64,000 bases of DNA from VXOI01 sp965261945 (GTDB lineage Bacteria; Chloroflexota; Dehalococcoidia; Lucifugimonadales; UBA3495): NCBI GenBank assembly GCA_965261945.1, contig CBDHEF010000001.1, forward strand, positions 310,001-374,000. Reading direction: 5' to 3'. The translations under genes and the position numbers were made by a program. The first letter of the stretch is position 1; each line of letters begins with the position of its first letter. Positions 49,530 to 58,161 of this stretch are shown one piece after another. The notes under the pieces were generated by a model. The model saw nothing but the letters and a program-made list of their open reading frames with translations, made no database searches and was not told the DNA's origin.

Positions 49530-50704
49530 CCAGCCCCCTTTCCCTCTGGCAGAGGATTAGAGTGAGGGCGTTCCCTGCGCGCGGAGATTTCCTCCAGCAC
49601 GTCGGGGTCGGTTTCCACTCTCGCCGCCTCCGATAGCAAGGCCGCCGCCTCCGCGCCCCCGATGCGCTCCAGCGCCCACGCTGCGTGACGCCGCACCAGC
49701 GGCTCGCCCTGCCGGAGGGCGCGGCCCAGCGCGTCCACCGCCGACACGTCGCCCAGGTTGCCCAATGCCACGCAAGCGTTGCGCTGCATTCCCACGCGCT
49801 TGGCCCGCATTACCGGTGTCCCGGCGAAGCGGGCGCGGAAGCCGTCCTCTGACATATCCAGCAGTTCTATCAAATCAAGCAATGCCATTGATTGCCTGCC
49901 GGATGTCTGATTGGGCGGCGGAATGGGCTGCCCTGCGGGCTGTGCCTTGCGGTTGACCGGGCAAACATCCTGGCAGATGTCGCAGCCGAAGACCCAGTCC
50001 TGCATCAACGGGCGAAGCTCGCGGGGAATCGGCCCCCGGTTCTCGATGGTCAGGTAGGAGATGCAGCGGGCGTTGTCCACCACATACGGCGCCACGATGG
50101 CCCCGGTGGGACAGTCGTCGATGCAGCGGACGCAAGAGCCGCAGGACTTCTTGAGCGGAGCGTCCGGCTCCAGCGCCAGGTCGGTAATCACCTGGCCGAG
50201 AAACACCCACGACCCGAAGCCGGGGGTCAGGATGTTGGTGTTCTTGCCGAACCAGCCGATGCCCGCCCGGTTGGCGGCCGCTCGGTCAAGCATCGGCCCG
50301 TCGTCCACGTACCAGCGGGCGGCCACCGTCGAGTCCAGCTCCCGCTCCAGCCCGCGCACGAAATCCCGCATCCGCCGCTTCATCACCCGGTGGTAGTCGC
50401 GCACCCACGCATACCGCGCTACCCGGCCCGCCAACGGGGCAGTCCCATCCTCCGGCCAGTCGTCCCCCAGGTAGCTCAACCCCAGGCAGATGACCGACCG
50501 CGCCCCCGGCAGCAGTTCCGCCGGACTCGTCCCCCGCATCACCCGCGATTCCGTATACCACGGCAACCCGTCCATCCGCCCCTCGCGGATGCGCTCCAGC
50601 GCGGCGTCCCGGTCGGCGGCGAAGTCGTCGGCCCCGGTCACGCCGACAAGGTCAAACCCGCAGGCGCGGGCGTGGGCAATGACGATGGCTTTGAGGTCTG
50701 GCAT
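49406..50704 (-). CDS. queG: epoxyqueuosine reductase QueG, with extended C-terminus
   Basis: 432 residues; usual QueG is about 370-390. CGSCVRCIDDCPTGAIVAPY and GCDICQDVCPVNRKA bind two [4Fe-4S] clusters; the cobalamin domain precedes them (RWYVDDGPMLDRAAANRAGI; WFGKNTNILTPGFGSWVFLG), and HEAT-like repeats follow. It makes queuosine in tRNA from epoxyqueuosine. The last 50 or so residues after LEEISARRERPHSNPLPE are not QueG-like: they come from a family 2 REP repeat and from antisense of the EVE gene, so a repeat insertion probably removed the original stop. Confidence 0.88.
   Translation of the reverse strand: MPDLKAIVIAHARACGFDLVGVTGADDFAADRDAALERIREGRMDGLPWYTESRVMRGTSPAELLPGARSVICLGLSYLGDDWPEDGTAPLAGRVARYAWVRDYHRVMKRRMRDFVRGLERELDSTVAARWYVDDGPMLDRAAANRAGIGWFGKNTNILTPGFGSWVFLGQVITDLALEPDAPLKKSCGSCVRCIDDCPTGAIVAPYVVDNARCISYLTIENRGPIPRELRPLMQDWVFGCDICQDVCPVNRKAQPAGQPIPPPNQTSGRQSMALLDLIELLDMSEDGFRARFAGTPVMRAKRVGMQRNACVALGNLGDVSAVDALGRALRQGEPLVRRHAAWALERIGGAEAAALLSEAARVETDPDVLEEISARRERPHSNPLPEGKGAGYRLSWRRGAACSGGWEEAGFRIPERRRRCWVRVGTTGVGW
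49536..49580. repeat. REP-like repeat family 2 at the queG 3' end
   Basis: CCCTTTCCCTCTGGCAGAGG then ATTAGAGTGAGGGCG. It lies inside the extended part of queG, encoding the join after residue 380. Confidence 0.65.
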
Positions 50705-50729
50705 AGTGCCTCAATGATAGCGCGAAAGG

Positions 50730-50735
50730 TATAAT
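50730..50735 (+). promoter_or_regulatory. -10 element before the DUF91-like nuclease
   Basis: TATAAT 29 bp upstream of the start; no good -35. It lies in the 60-bp divergent gap with queG. Confidence 0.4.
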
Positions 50736-50764
50736 TAGGCCAATCGGAGATTCGAGGGCTTGTT

Positions 50765-51871
50765 ATGCCGCTGTACCGCTGGAACGCTGACAACTTGGAA
50801 GCCGTGCCGCCCACGTCGTTTGAGGCGGAACGGTTGCAGGAACGGGCCGATTTGCAGAGGGTGTTGCGCGACCAACCCGACGTTTTGGAGGAAGGGCTGT
50901 TTGTCGTTGCCGAAGAGTTCAGCAATTGGCAGGATTCCAACCGCAGCATAGATTTACTTGCATTGGACGGCGAAGGCCGCTTGGTCGTCATTGAGCTGAA
51001 GCGAACCCAAACCGGCGATCACAGCGAGCTTCAGGCAATCCGCTATGCTGCAATGGTCTCTAATATGACGCTAGAGCAGGTTGTTGACGCCCATCGTGAC
51101 TACTTGGCGAAACGTGGTGTAGACGAAGATGCGAGAGACAGGGTTCTCAATCATCTGGACATTGCTGAAGAAACTGACGCCGACATCCGTACTGAGCGAC
51201 CGCGCATCATACTCTCTTCCGCGGGGTTCTCCACTGAGTTGACCACCAGCGTCTTATGGTTGCGTGATGGCGATATAGACATCAGTTGCGTCAGGTTGCA
51301 ACTTTATCGCTCTGGCGATGACCTTCTTTTGGATACTAGCCAAGTAATCCCGTTGCCGGAAGCATCCGATTACTACGTGAAGGTACAAGAGAGACAAAAC
51401 GAACAAAAGCAACACAGATCCGGTGGTGTTAGATCCCCTGGCGCAGAAGTGTTTAAGGCTGCCATTGATTCAGCCAATGAACAACAGCGTGAGGATTTGA
51501 CCGAGATGCACAGTTGGGCAACGAACTTGGCCGCGGAAGGTTTGCCAAACCTTTATTCTTTCGCAGGGAAGGACACGACTCTTAATATCAGAGTTCGAGA
51601 TAAGAAAAACGCGCTTGTCACATTCTACATATCGTCTACCTTTCCACCGATTCGCCTATGGAGAGAGCGCTTTGAGAATTACGCTCCTAACTCGTTGCGC
51701 ATTATCGAAAAATTGATCAATGCCCGCATGGCGCCACAGGGTTTTCATCAATACAATGACGGCCTGCTCGACGCCCTGACCGACGCCTACCGCGAGGCCA
51801 ACGGGCAGTTGGCACCTACAATCCCTCCCCCTGGTATCGGCCCTGATAGCTCTGTCCCGGCGGACTGCTGA
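50765..51871 (+). CDS. PD-(D/E)xK nuclease-like protein, DUF91/NucS type
   Basis: 368 residues. NRSIDLLALDGEGRLVVIEL followed by KRTQTG gives the D...ExK nuclease core near residues 60-80, after a QERADLQRVLRDQPDVLEEG block, as in DUF91/EndoNuc-like nucleases. The second half (residues 150-350) is unrecognised and AT-richer. Possible roles are mismatch or modified-base cleavage as in NucS, or defence. Its 3' end overlaps the dUTPase-like gene by 56 bp. Confidence 0.72.
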   Translation: MPLYRWNADNLEAVPPTSFEAERLQERADLQRVLRDQPDVLEEGLFVVAEEFSNWQDSNRSIDLLALDGEGRLVVIELKRTQTGDHSELQAIRYAAMVSNMTLEQVVDAHRDYLAKRGVDEDARDRVLNHLDIAEETDADIRTERPRIILSSAGFSTELTTSVLWLRDGDIDISCVRLQLYRSGDDLLLDTSQVIPLPEASDYYVKVQERQNEQKQHRSGGVRSPGAEVFKAAIDSANEQQREDLTEMHSWATNLAAEGLPNLYSFAGKDTTLNIRVRDKKNALVTFYISSTFPPIRLWRERFENYAPNSLRIIEKLINARMAPQGFHQYNDGLLDALTDAYREANGQLAPTIPPPGIGPDSSVPADC

Positions 51872-52334
51872 GGCGGAAGAACACCAGTTGCGCCAGCCGT
51901 GCGTTCCGTTGCAGGCGGAAGCCGCCGGGATGCTGCACCGTCAGCAGCGACTGCGAGCGGCCCCGGTAGCCCGCGTCCCATACCGCCGTGTGCAAGGCGC
52001 CCCCGCTGCGCAGCAGGCTGGAACGGGGGCGCCCAAGGGCCATCAGGTCCGGCGGCAGGTTGACTACTTCGTTGAAAGTTATGAGGTACGGCCCCGGTTC
52101 CAGTGACACCCACCCGTCGGCGTCGAAATCGAGTGCCGCTAAGCTGGACACCACTCGGTCAGCGTCTGATGCTCCGAGTTGCCCCGGTGTTACGAGCCTG
52201 GCGACTTCCCGCACCGTGAAGTCGAAGCCGTTGGGCTGGAGCTGCGCCTCCAGAGCTACATAATCCTCCACGAGAGGGTCCGCGCCTGCAATCAGGCGGG
52301 CGATTTCTTCGCGGTTCAGCGGGTTTCCTGACAT
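51816..52334 (-). CDS. dUTPase/dCTP deaminase-family protein
   Basis: 172 residues from the ATG at 52334. PYLITFNEVVNLPPDLMALG, GRPRSSLLRSGGALHTAVWD and AGYRGRSQSLLTVQHPGGFR resemble dUTPase motifs, with RSSLLRSG as phosphate-binding motif 2 and LFRLQRNARLAQLVFF-like ending. The first 45 residues are extra. It likely hydrolyses dUTP or deaminates dCTP, but the water-activating Asp of motif 3 was not confirmed. It follows groEL; no ribosome site is seen. Confidence 0.7.
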   Translation of the reverse strand: MSGNPLNREEIARLIAGADPLVEDYVALEAQLQPNGFDFTVREVARLVTPGQLGASDADRVVSSLAALDFDADGWVSLEPGPYLITFNEVVNLPPDLMALGRPRSSLLRSGGALHTAVWDAGYRGRSQSLLTVQHPGGFRLQRNARLAQLVFFRLSSPPGQSYQGRYQGEGL

Positions 52335-52345
52335 GCGCAAAAACG

Positions 52346-52371
52346 TAGGGGCGCACCGCGGTGCGCCCCTA
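52346..52371. terminator. 26-bp perfect palindrome downstream of groEL
   Basis: TAGGGGCGCACCG followed by CGGTGCGCCCCTA is a perfect palindrome, 33 bp after the groEL stop and just before the dUTPase-like start. It could form a very stable hairpin and act as a terminator or REP element. The TG-rich U-run is missing. Confidence 0.7.
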
Positions 52372-52404
52372 ACCATCTCCTGTACTGCTGTTCTGAAGGG
52401 TAAC

Positions 52405-54030
52405 TTAGTCGTGCATGAAGTCCTGCATATCGGCGGGCAGGGGCTTCTCCACGGGGATTTCGGTGATGATGGCCTCGGTGGTCAGCATCATGCCGGCGAT
52501 GCTGCCGGCATTCTCCAGGGCCGAGCGGGTCACCTTCACCGGGTCGATGATGCCGGCCTGAATCAGGTGGGTGTACTCGCCCAGCTCGGCGTTGAAACCC
52601 CAGTCGCCTTCGCCGGAGCGCACGTTATCGACCACCACCGGCGCTTCGTAGCCCGCGTTCTCGGCAATCAGCAACAGCGGGGCGCTCAGGGAGTCGCGCA
52701 CCAGCCGCGCGCCCAGCGCTTCGTCGCCTTCCAGGGAGCTGATGACGTCGTCCAGCACGTGGCCGGCGCGAATCAGGGCTACACCGCCGCCGGGGACGAT
52801 GCCCTCCTCAATGGCGGCGCGGGTGGCGGACAGGGCGTCCTCGGTGCGCGACTTGCGCTCGCTGACCTCGGGCTCGGTGGCCCCGCCGACCTTGACCACG
52901 GCGACGCCGCCGACCAGCGCGGCCATGCGCTCTTGCAGCTTCTCGCGGTCGTAGTCCGACGTGGTTTCCTCGATCTGCACCCGCAGTTGGTCCAGCCGGT
53001 CCTTGACGCCTTGTTCGGAGCCGTGGCCTTCAATGATGGTGGACTCGTCTTTGCTGGCCACCATCCGCCGGGCCGAGCCTAGGTGCTCGAATTCGGCGGC
53101 GTCCAGCTTGAGGCCGCGGTCGGCGCTGATGACCGTGCCGCCGGTGACGATGGCTATGTCTTCCAGCAGGGCCTTGCGGCGCTCGCCGAAGCCCGGAGCC
53201 TTGATGGCCACGCAGTCCAGAATGCCGCGCACCTTGTTGACCACCAGCGTGGACAGCGCTTCACCCTCCACGTCCTCGGCTATGATCACCAGTGTCCGGC
53301 GCCCGGCGCCCACCATCTTCTCCAGGATGCCGATGAGGTCGTTGGGAGTGCTAACCTTCTGATCGGTGAGCAGGAAGGCGGGATTGTCGAGGGCTACTTC
53401 CATCCGCTGCGTGTCGGTTACGAAGTGGGGAGACAGATAGCCCCGGTCGATGCGGACGCCCTCCACGAAGTCTAGTTCGTCGGTCAGTGACTTGGATTCC
53501 TCGATGGTCACAACCCCGTCGCGGCCCACCTTGTCCAGCGCCTTGGCGAGCTGTTCGGCGATGGCTTCCTCGTGGGCCGACAGCGCGGCGACGCGGGCCA
53601 CCTGCTCGCGGCCTTCCACCGGAATGGCCATGTTGCGGAGTTCGGCCACTACTGCGTCTACGGCGGCTTCTATGCCGTTGCGCAAGCTCATGCCGTTGGC
53701 TCCGGCGGCCACGTTTCTGAAGCCGTGGCGCACGATGGCTTCGGCCAGAACCACCGAGGTGGTGGTGCCATCGCCCACGGCGTCATTGGTCTTCGAGGCT
53801 GCTTCCTTTACCAACTGAGCGCCGAGATTCTCGTAGGGGTTGGGCAGTTCTACTTCCTTGGCGATGGTTACGCCGTCGCTGCACACAACCGGGTTGCCGA
53901 ACATCCGGCTTAGCATCACGTTGCGCCCGCTGGGGCCGAGTGTCAGGCCGACGACGCGCCGCAACTGCTGCACACCGCTCAGCAGGCTTACTTGGGCTTC
54001 ACTCTCAAAAGATAGCTGCTTGTCCGCCAT
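52405..54030 (-). CDS. groEL: chaperonin GroEL (60 kDa), solitary copy
   Basis: 541 residues from the second of two adjacent ATGs (54030), with AAGGAG six bases upstream. GLTLGPSGRNVMLSRMFGNP, DGVTIAKEVELPNPYENLGA, AVGDGTTTSVVLAEAI (catalytic Asp) and APGFGERRKALLEDIAIVTG are present. The C-terminus ends PADMQDFMHD without the usual Gly-Gly-Met tail. No groES lies next to it and no CIRCE operator is visible upstream, so it is probably a second, differently regulated chaperonin. Confidence 0.92.
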   Translation of the reverse strand: MADKQLSFESEAQVSLLSGVQQLRRVVGLTLGPSGRNVMLSRMFGNPVVCSDGVTIAKEVELPNPYENLGAQLVKEAASKTNDAVGDGTTTSVVLAEAIVRHGFRNVAAGANGMSLRNGIEAAVDAVVAELRNMAIPVEGREQVARVAALSAHEEAIAEQLAKALDKVGRDGVVTIEESKSLTDELDFVEGVRIDRGYLSPHFVTDTQRMEVALDNPAFLLTDQKVSTPNDLIGILEKMVGAGRRTLVIIAEDVEGEALSTLVVNKVRGILDCVAIKAPGFGERRKALLEDIAIVTGGTVISADRGLKLDAAEFEHLGSARRMVASKDESTIIEGHGSEQGVKDRLDQLRVQIEETTSDYDREKLQERMAALVGGVAVVKVGGATEPEVSERKSRTEDALSATRAAIEEGIVPGGGVALIRAGHVLDDVISSLEGDEALGARLVRDSLSAPLLLIAENAGYEAPVVVDNVRSGEGDWGFNAELGEYTHLIQAGIIDPVKVTRSALENAGSIAGMMLTTEAIITEIPVEKPLPADMQDFMHD

Positions 54031-54158
54031 CATTGGCTCCTTGTATTTCTATGTTATCAGCATTAGAGCAGGCCGTTTGGTTCACGCCGAACCGGCCAAA
54101 GGGACACACCAAAACATATTAAAATATGCGCCAACCGGATGGGATTGTCAACCACAAA

Positions 54159-54683
54159 TTAGCGCTCGGAACAGTTGAGCGCCAATTCTATCGCCCCCAC
54201 GGGCGTCACGCCTTCTTTCCCGTCGGCGGCCTGCGCCAGCTCGCCGATGCTCTGGCCCAGCGGCGGGTGAATTGCCGCCGGAGCCAGCTCTGCCAGTGGC
54301 ATCAGCGCAAAGGCCCGCAGATGGAGGCGAGGGTGGGGAATCTCCAGATGCGGCAGGGTCACCGTCTGATCTCCGAAGAGCAGAATATCCACATCCATAA
54401 GGCGCGGCCCCCAGCGCGGGCCGGCCGGCCGGCCAATTCTTTGTTCCACTTCCTTACAGCGGGCCAGCAGACTCTCCGGGGACAACGTGACAGCGACTCT
54501 GGCGGCACAGTTCAGAAAACGGGGCTGGTCAGCTACGCCCCAAGGCTCGGTCTCGTACACCTGCGAGCAGCAGAGCAGGCGCAGCCCCGGCCCGGCCCCC
54601 AGCAGCCTGAGCGCCTCACGCAGGTTGGCCCGGCGGTCGCCCAGATTTGTCCCCAGCCCCAGGTAGGTGATGGATTCTCTCAT
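54159..54683 (-). CDS. folK: HPPK, 6-hydroxymethyl-7,8-dihydropterin pyrophosphokinase
   Basis: 174 residues from the ATG at 54683. ITYLGLGTNLGDRRANLREA, SQVYETEPWGVADQPRFLNC and GPRLMDVDILLFGDQ with the metal-binding Asp pair, then IPHPRLHLRAFALMPLAELA. It pyrophosphorylates hydroxymethyldihydropterin. It overlaps the folP stop by 4 bp (ATGA), and folP makes the next intermediate. Confidence 0.93.
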   Translation of the reverse strand: MRESITYLGLGTNLGDRRANLREALRLLGAGPGLRLLCCSQVYETEPWGVADQPRFLNCAARVAVTLSPESLLARCKEVEQRIGRPAGPRWGPRLMDVDILLFGDQTVTLPHLEIPHPRLHLRAFALMPLAELAPAAIHPPLGQSIGELAQAADGKEGVTPVGAIELALNCSER

Positions 54684-55564
54684 GGCGCCGCCTCCCATCC
54701 TGCGGGCCGCCAGTCTCGGATGACGGCGTCGCTGACCCGGCAGACCCGCACCATCTCCCGCACGTCGTGGACGCGCACAATGTCTGTCCCACCGGCGATT
54801 GCGAGCGCGACGGTGGCCGCCGTGCCCTCAAGACGCTGTTCAGGCGGCAGCCCCAGCAGCCGCCCGATGGTGGACTTGCGGGACGTGCCGACCAGCAACG
54901 GAAAGCCCAACTCCTTGTACCGTCGCAGGTTGCGCAGCACCTCAAGGTTCTGGTCGGCGGTCTTGCCGAACCCGATGCCGGGGTCAACTATCAGGTTAGC
55001 AGAGGAGACTCCCGCTTGCAGCGCGGCCTCAACGCTGTGCCGCAGCCCGGCGCTTACACCTTCCAGCAGGTCGTCGTAATGGTGGCCTTGCTGGTTGTGC
55101 ATCAGGATCAGACCAGCGCCGCGCTCCGCAGTGACCGCCGCCATTTTCGGCCCTTCGGCAGGTTCAGGAGGCCGCAGCCCCCACACGTCGTTGATGATGC
55201 AGGCGCCGGCTTCCAGCGCGGCCCGGGCCACTCCCGGCTTCCAGGTGTCAACGCTGATGGGCAGGGCGACCCTCGCCGCCACCGCCTCCAGCGACGGGAG
55301 CAGGCGGGCCAACTCCTCCGTCTCGTTTATCCGCTGATGCCCCGGCCTCGTGGACTCCGCGCCGATGTCCAGGAAATCCGCGCCTTCCCCCTCGAACCGC
55401 AGCGCCTGCTCCACGGCGGCCCGCACGTCGCAGCCCAGACCGTCGCCCGAGAAAGAATCGGGCGTGACGTTTATCACGCCCATGGCGTAGGTGCGACGCC
55501 CCCATGAGATACGCTCCCCGTTGGCTACGGTTAGATCGGTCAATGTTGAAATTCCGGTAAACAT
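54680..55564 (-). CDS. folP: dihydropteroate synthase
   Basis: 294 residues from the ATG at 55564; an ATG at 55633 would give 317. Neither has a ribosome site. YAMGVINVTPDSFSGDG, FLDIGAESTRPGHQ, PISVDTWKPGVARAALEAGA, ACIINDVWGLR, LIVDPGIGFGKT and FPLLVGTSRKSTIG are the DHPS blocks. It joins HMDP-PP to p-aminobenzoate. Directly after INDVWGLR the insert PPEPAEG, encoded by a copy of the family 1 repeat (55149-55172), breaks the usual sequence. It sits in a surface-loop region, so activity may be kept. Confidence 0.92.
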   Translation of the reverse strand: MFTGISTLTDLTVANGERISWGRRTYAMGVINVTPDSFSGDGLGCDVRAAVEQALRFEGEGADFLDIGAESTRPGHQRINETEELARLLPSLEAVAARVALPISVDTWKPGVARAALEAGACIINDVWGLRPPEPAEGPKMAAVTAERGAGLILMHNQQGHHYDDLLEGVSAGLRHSVEAALQAGVSSANLIVDPGIGFGKTADQNLEVLRNLRRYKELGFPLLVGTSRKSTIGRLLGLPPEQRLEGTAATVALAIAGGTDIVRVHDVREMVRVCRVSDAVIRDWRPAGWEAAP

Positions 55565-55730
55565 ATCGGTGCGTCCACGGCGTACAGCCCAGCAAGGCAA
55601 ATGAGTTTTCGCCTTAATCTTATCACCGGACATAGCGCGCGGTGGTGTTGCGCGATAGAATGCGATTTGCGAAATTCGGTAAGCAGGCCACGGCAACGGA
55701 TGCTGCCAGTCCGAAGCGCCAGGGGGATAC

Positions 55731-57296
55731 GTGACCGCAGAGCAGAGGCAGATTGACCAGCAGTTGGAAACACTGGAATCCATGCGCCGCGCCTCCCGGC
55801 TGGGTGGCGGGCAGAATCGCATTGACCAGCAGCACAGCCGGGGCAAGCTGACCGCCCGGGAACGTCTGGAGCGGCTGATGGACGAAGGCACGTTCCAGGA
55901 GCTTGACCCCTTTGTAACCCACCGCATCACCGACTTCGGTCTGGGCGACCGCCGGCCCTTGGGCGACGCGGTGGTAACCGGCTACGGGAAGGTGGAGGGC
56001 CGGCAGGTCTTCGCCTTCGCCCAGGACTTCACTGTCATGGGCGGCTCCCTCTCCGAGGCGGTCAGCCAGAAGATATGCAAGGTGATGGACATGGCGGCCA
56101 GGGCCGGCTGCCCGGTCATTGGCCTCAACGACTCCGGCGGGGCCCGCATCCAGGAGGGGGCTCTCAGCCTTGCGGCCTACGGCGACATCTTCCTGCGCAA
56201 CACCCTTTATTCCGGCGTAGTGCCGCAGATTACCGTAATCGTCGGCCCTGCGGCGGGCGGCGCCGTTTACTCCCCGGCCATCACCGACTTCATCTTCATG
56301 GTGAAGGAAATCGGCCAGATGTACATCACTGGCCCCGACGTCATCAAGGCGGTGACCGGCGAGGAGGTGGGGCACGAGGAGCTGGGCGGTGCGGCAACCC
56401 ACGCCACCCGCAGCGGCGTGGCCCATTTCGTGTGCGAGACGGAAGAAGAGTGCATCAACGAGGTGCGCCATCTCTTGGGCTATCTGCCCGGCAACAACAT
56501 GGACGACCCGCCAGCCGACCCGCCTGACGATCCCCCCGACCGCCGCGATCCTGACCTCCGCTACCTGGTGCCGGAAGACCCCGCCCGGCCCTACGATATT
56601 CGCGACGTGGTGTACAAGGTGGTGGACCATGAAGAGTTCATGGAGGTTCACCAGAATTATGCCCCCAACATAGTCGTCGGGTTCGCCCGGATGAACGGGA
56701 AGCCCGTGGGCATCGTGGGCAACCAGCCGGCATACCTGGCGGGGGTGCTGGACATAGACGCATCGGTCAAGGCGGCGCGCTTCGTCCGCTTCTGCGACTG
56801 CTTCAACATTCCGCTGGTCACCTTTGTCGACGTTCCCGGTTTCCTGCCCGGCGTCACCCAAGAGTACGGCGGCATCATCCGCCACGGCGCCAAGCTGATA
56901 TTCGCCTACGCGGAGGCCACGGTGCCCAAGGTGGCGGTCATCACCCGCAAGGCCTACGGCGGGGCCTACATCGTGATGAGCAGCAAGCACCTCCGTTCCG
57001 ATATAAACCTGGCCTGGCCCGCCGCCGAAATCGCCGTGATGGGAGCCGAAGGCGCGGTGAACATAATCTACCGCGACGAAATTTCCAAGTCAGAGAAACC
57101 GGAGCAGACCAGGAAGGAACTGATAGACGACTACAAGGAGCGTTTTACCACTCCCTACATAGCCGCGGGCCGGGGCTTTCTGGACGACGTGATTGACCCG
57201 GCGGACACCCGCCCGCAAATCATTCGCGCCCTGGATATGCTGCAAACGAAGAGCGATAACTTGCCACCCAAGAAGCACGGCAACATTCCGCTCTAG
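55731..57296 (+). CDS. acyl-CoA carboxylase carboxyltransferase subunit (PccB/AccD type)
   Basis: 521 residues, GTG start at 55731 with AGGGGGA upstream. LGGGQNRIDQQHSRGKLTAR, VFAFAQDFTVMGGSLSEAVS, GLNDSGGARIQEG, VPQITVIVGPAAGGAVYSPA and the C-terminal VAVITRKAYGGAYIVMSSK are the two crotonase-like halves of the beta subunit of propionyl-CoA or acetyl-CoA carboxylase. It moves carboxyl from biotin to the acyl-CoA. The biotin carboxylase/BCCP partner is not in the window. Confidence 0.93.
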   Translation: MTAEQRQIDQQLETLESMRRASRLGGGQNRIDQQHSRGKLTARERLERLMDEGTFQELDPFVTHRITDFGLGDRRPLGDAVVTGYGKVEGRQVFAFAQDFTVMGGSLSEAVSQKICKVMDMAARAGCPVIGLNDSGGARIQEGALSLAAYGDIFLRNTLYSGVVPQITVIVGPAAGGAVYSPAITDFIFMVKEIGQMYITGPDVIKAVTGEEVGHEELGGAATHATRSGVAHFVCETEEECINEVRHLLGYLPGNNMDDPPADPPDDPPDRRDPDLRYLVPEDPARPYDIRDVVYKVVDHEEFMEVHQNYAPNIVVGFARMNGKPVGIVGNQPAYLAGVLDIDASVKAARFVRFCDCFNIPLVTFVDVPGFLPGVTQEYGGIIRHGAKLIFAYAEATVPKVAVITRKAYGGAYIVMSSKHLRSDINLAWPAAEIAVMGAEGAVNIIYRDEISKSEKPEQTRKELIDDYKERFTTPYIAAGRGFLDDVIDPADTRPQIIRALDMLQTKSDNLPPKKHGNIPL

Positions 57297-57346
57297 GCGG
57301 GTCATCCATTTCGGCTGACATAAGTAACGTCGTATGGGGCGCTAAT

Positions 57347-58113
57347 ATGGACAAGTCTGTTGTAGAGGTATTTCTCCAGTGCGACCAGGCGGTTCGCCGC
57401 GGCCAGCTCATCCATCGCACCAACCGGACAGACAAAGAGTTCCACTTCCAAGACTGGTTTCAGGCCAGGGTGGACGAAATACATCTGGCTTACGATCCCC
57501 CTGCTCGCAATTCTTATCCCGATTTCCGTATGGTTCACAGTCCCGTAGGATATGAAGTGAAGGGTTTGGCCTACCCCGGTCGTGAAGCCTCTTATGACGC
57601 CAATAGTCAGATGCCTACGGGCTTCCACAATGGCAGGACCGTGTACTATGTGTTTGGCCGGTACCCTAAAGATCCCGGCGGCGACGATTACCCGGTCATC
57701 GACATCGTGTTGTTCCACGGCGACTTTCTAAACGCCAATCACGAATACGTCCACGAGAACAAACACGTCACCGGCTTCGGAAGCTACGGCGACGTTATGA
57801 TAAGAGACCGGAAAATGTACGTGGCTCCCACGCCCATCGCGTTGACGGACGGTACGGCAGGACAACGAACCCTCATCTTGCCCAGTGATGCCGCGACGGA
57901 TAAGAGACTGGAATCGTGCGGAGAACTAGTAGCGGAGAACTAGTAAGGGTAGAGAATGGCCGCCTGTTGGTCGGATACAATGCGGACTTGCGGGAGAATA
58001 CTATTGCCCCTCAGTATGTTGATAACCCGTCGGCAGGCATGGAGCATCGCTTTGTTGCCTACCGGGTTGCTGGCACAGGCGGGCCAACGGTGACGATGAA
58101 ATCGGCGGTATGA
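57347..58113 (+). pseudogene. PD-(D/E)xK restriction-like nuclease, frameshifted by a 14-bp tandem duplication
   Basis: The first reading frame gives 198 residues with SYPDFRMVHSPVGYEVKGLA, a PD...ExK core (Asp59, Glu70, Lys72). At 57918-57931 and 57932-57945 GCGGAGAACTAGTA is present twice; the second copy brings a stop at 57941. Deleting one copy restores LVRVENGRLLVGYNADLREN and then TIAPQYVDNPSAGMEHRFVA to a stop at 58113, a 250-residue protein. It is followed by a large DNA methylase, so it was probably its restriction partner. The catalytic core lies before the lesion, so partial activity cannot be excluded. Confidence 0.8.
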
Positions 58114-58161
58114 CGGTTTCTCCGGCGGCAACGAGCCTGATTCCAAACGGCGGTTGGGTTG

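Noticed and set aside
53348..53358. GAGTGCTAAC inside groEL as a CIRCE operator half
   Set aside because: It is inside coding sequence, has no inverted partner at 9 bp, and is not upstream of the gene.
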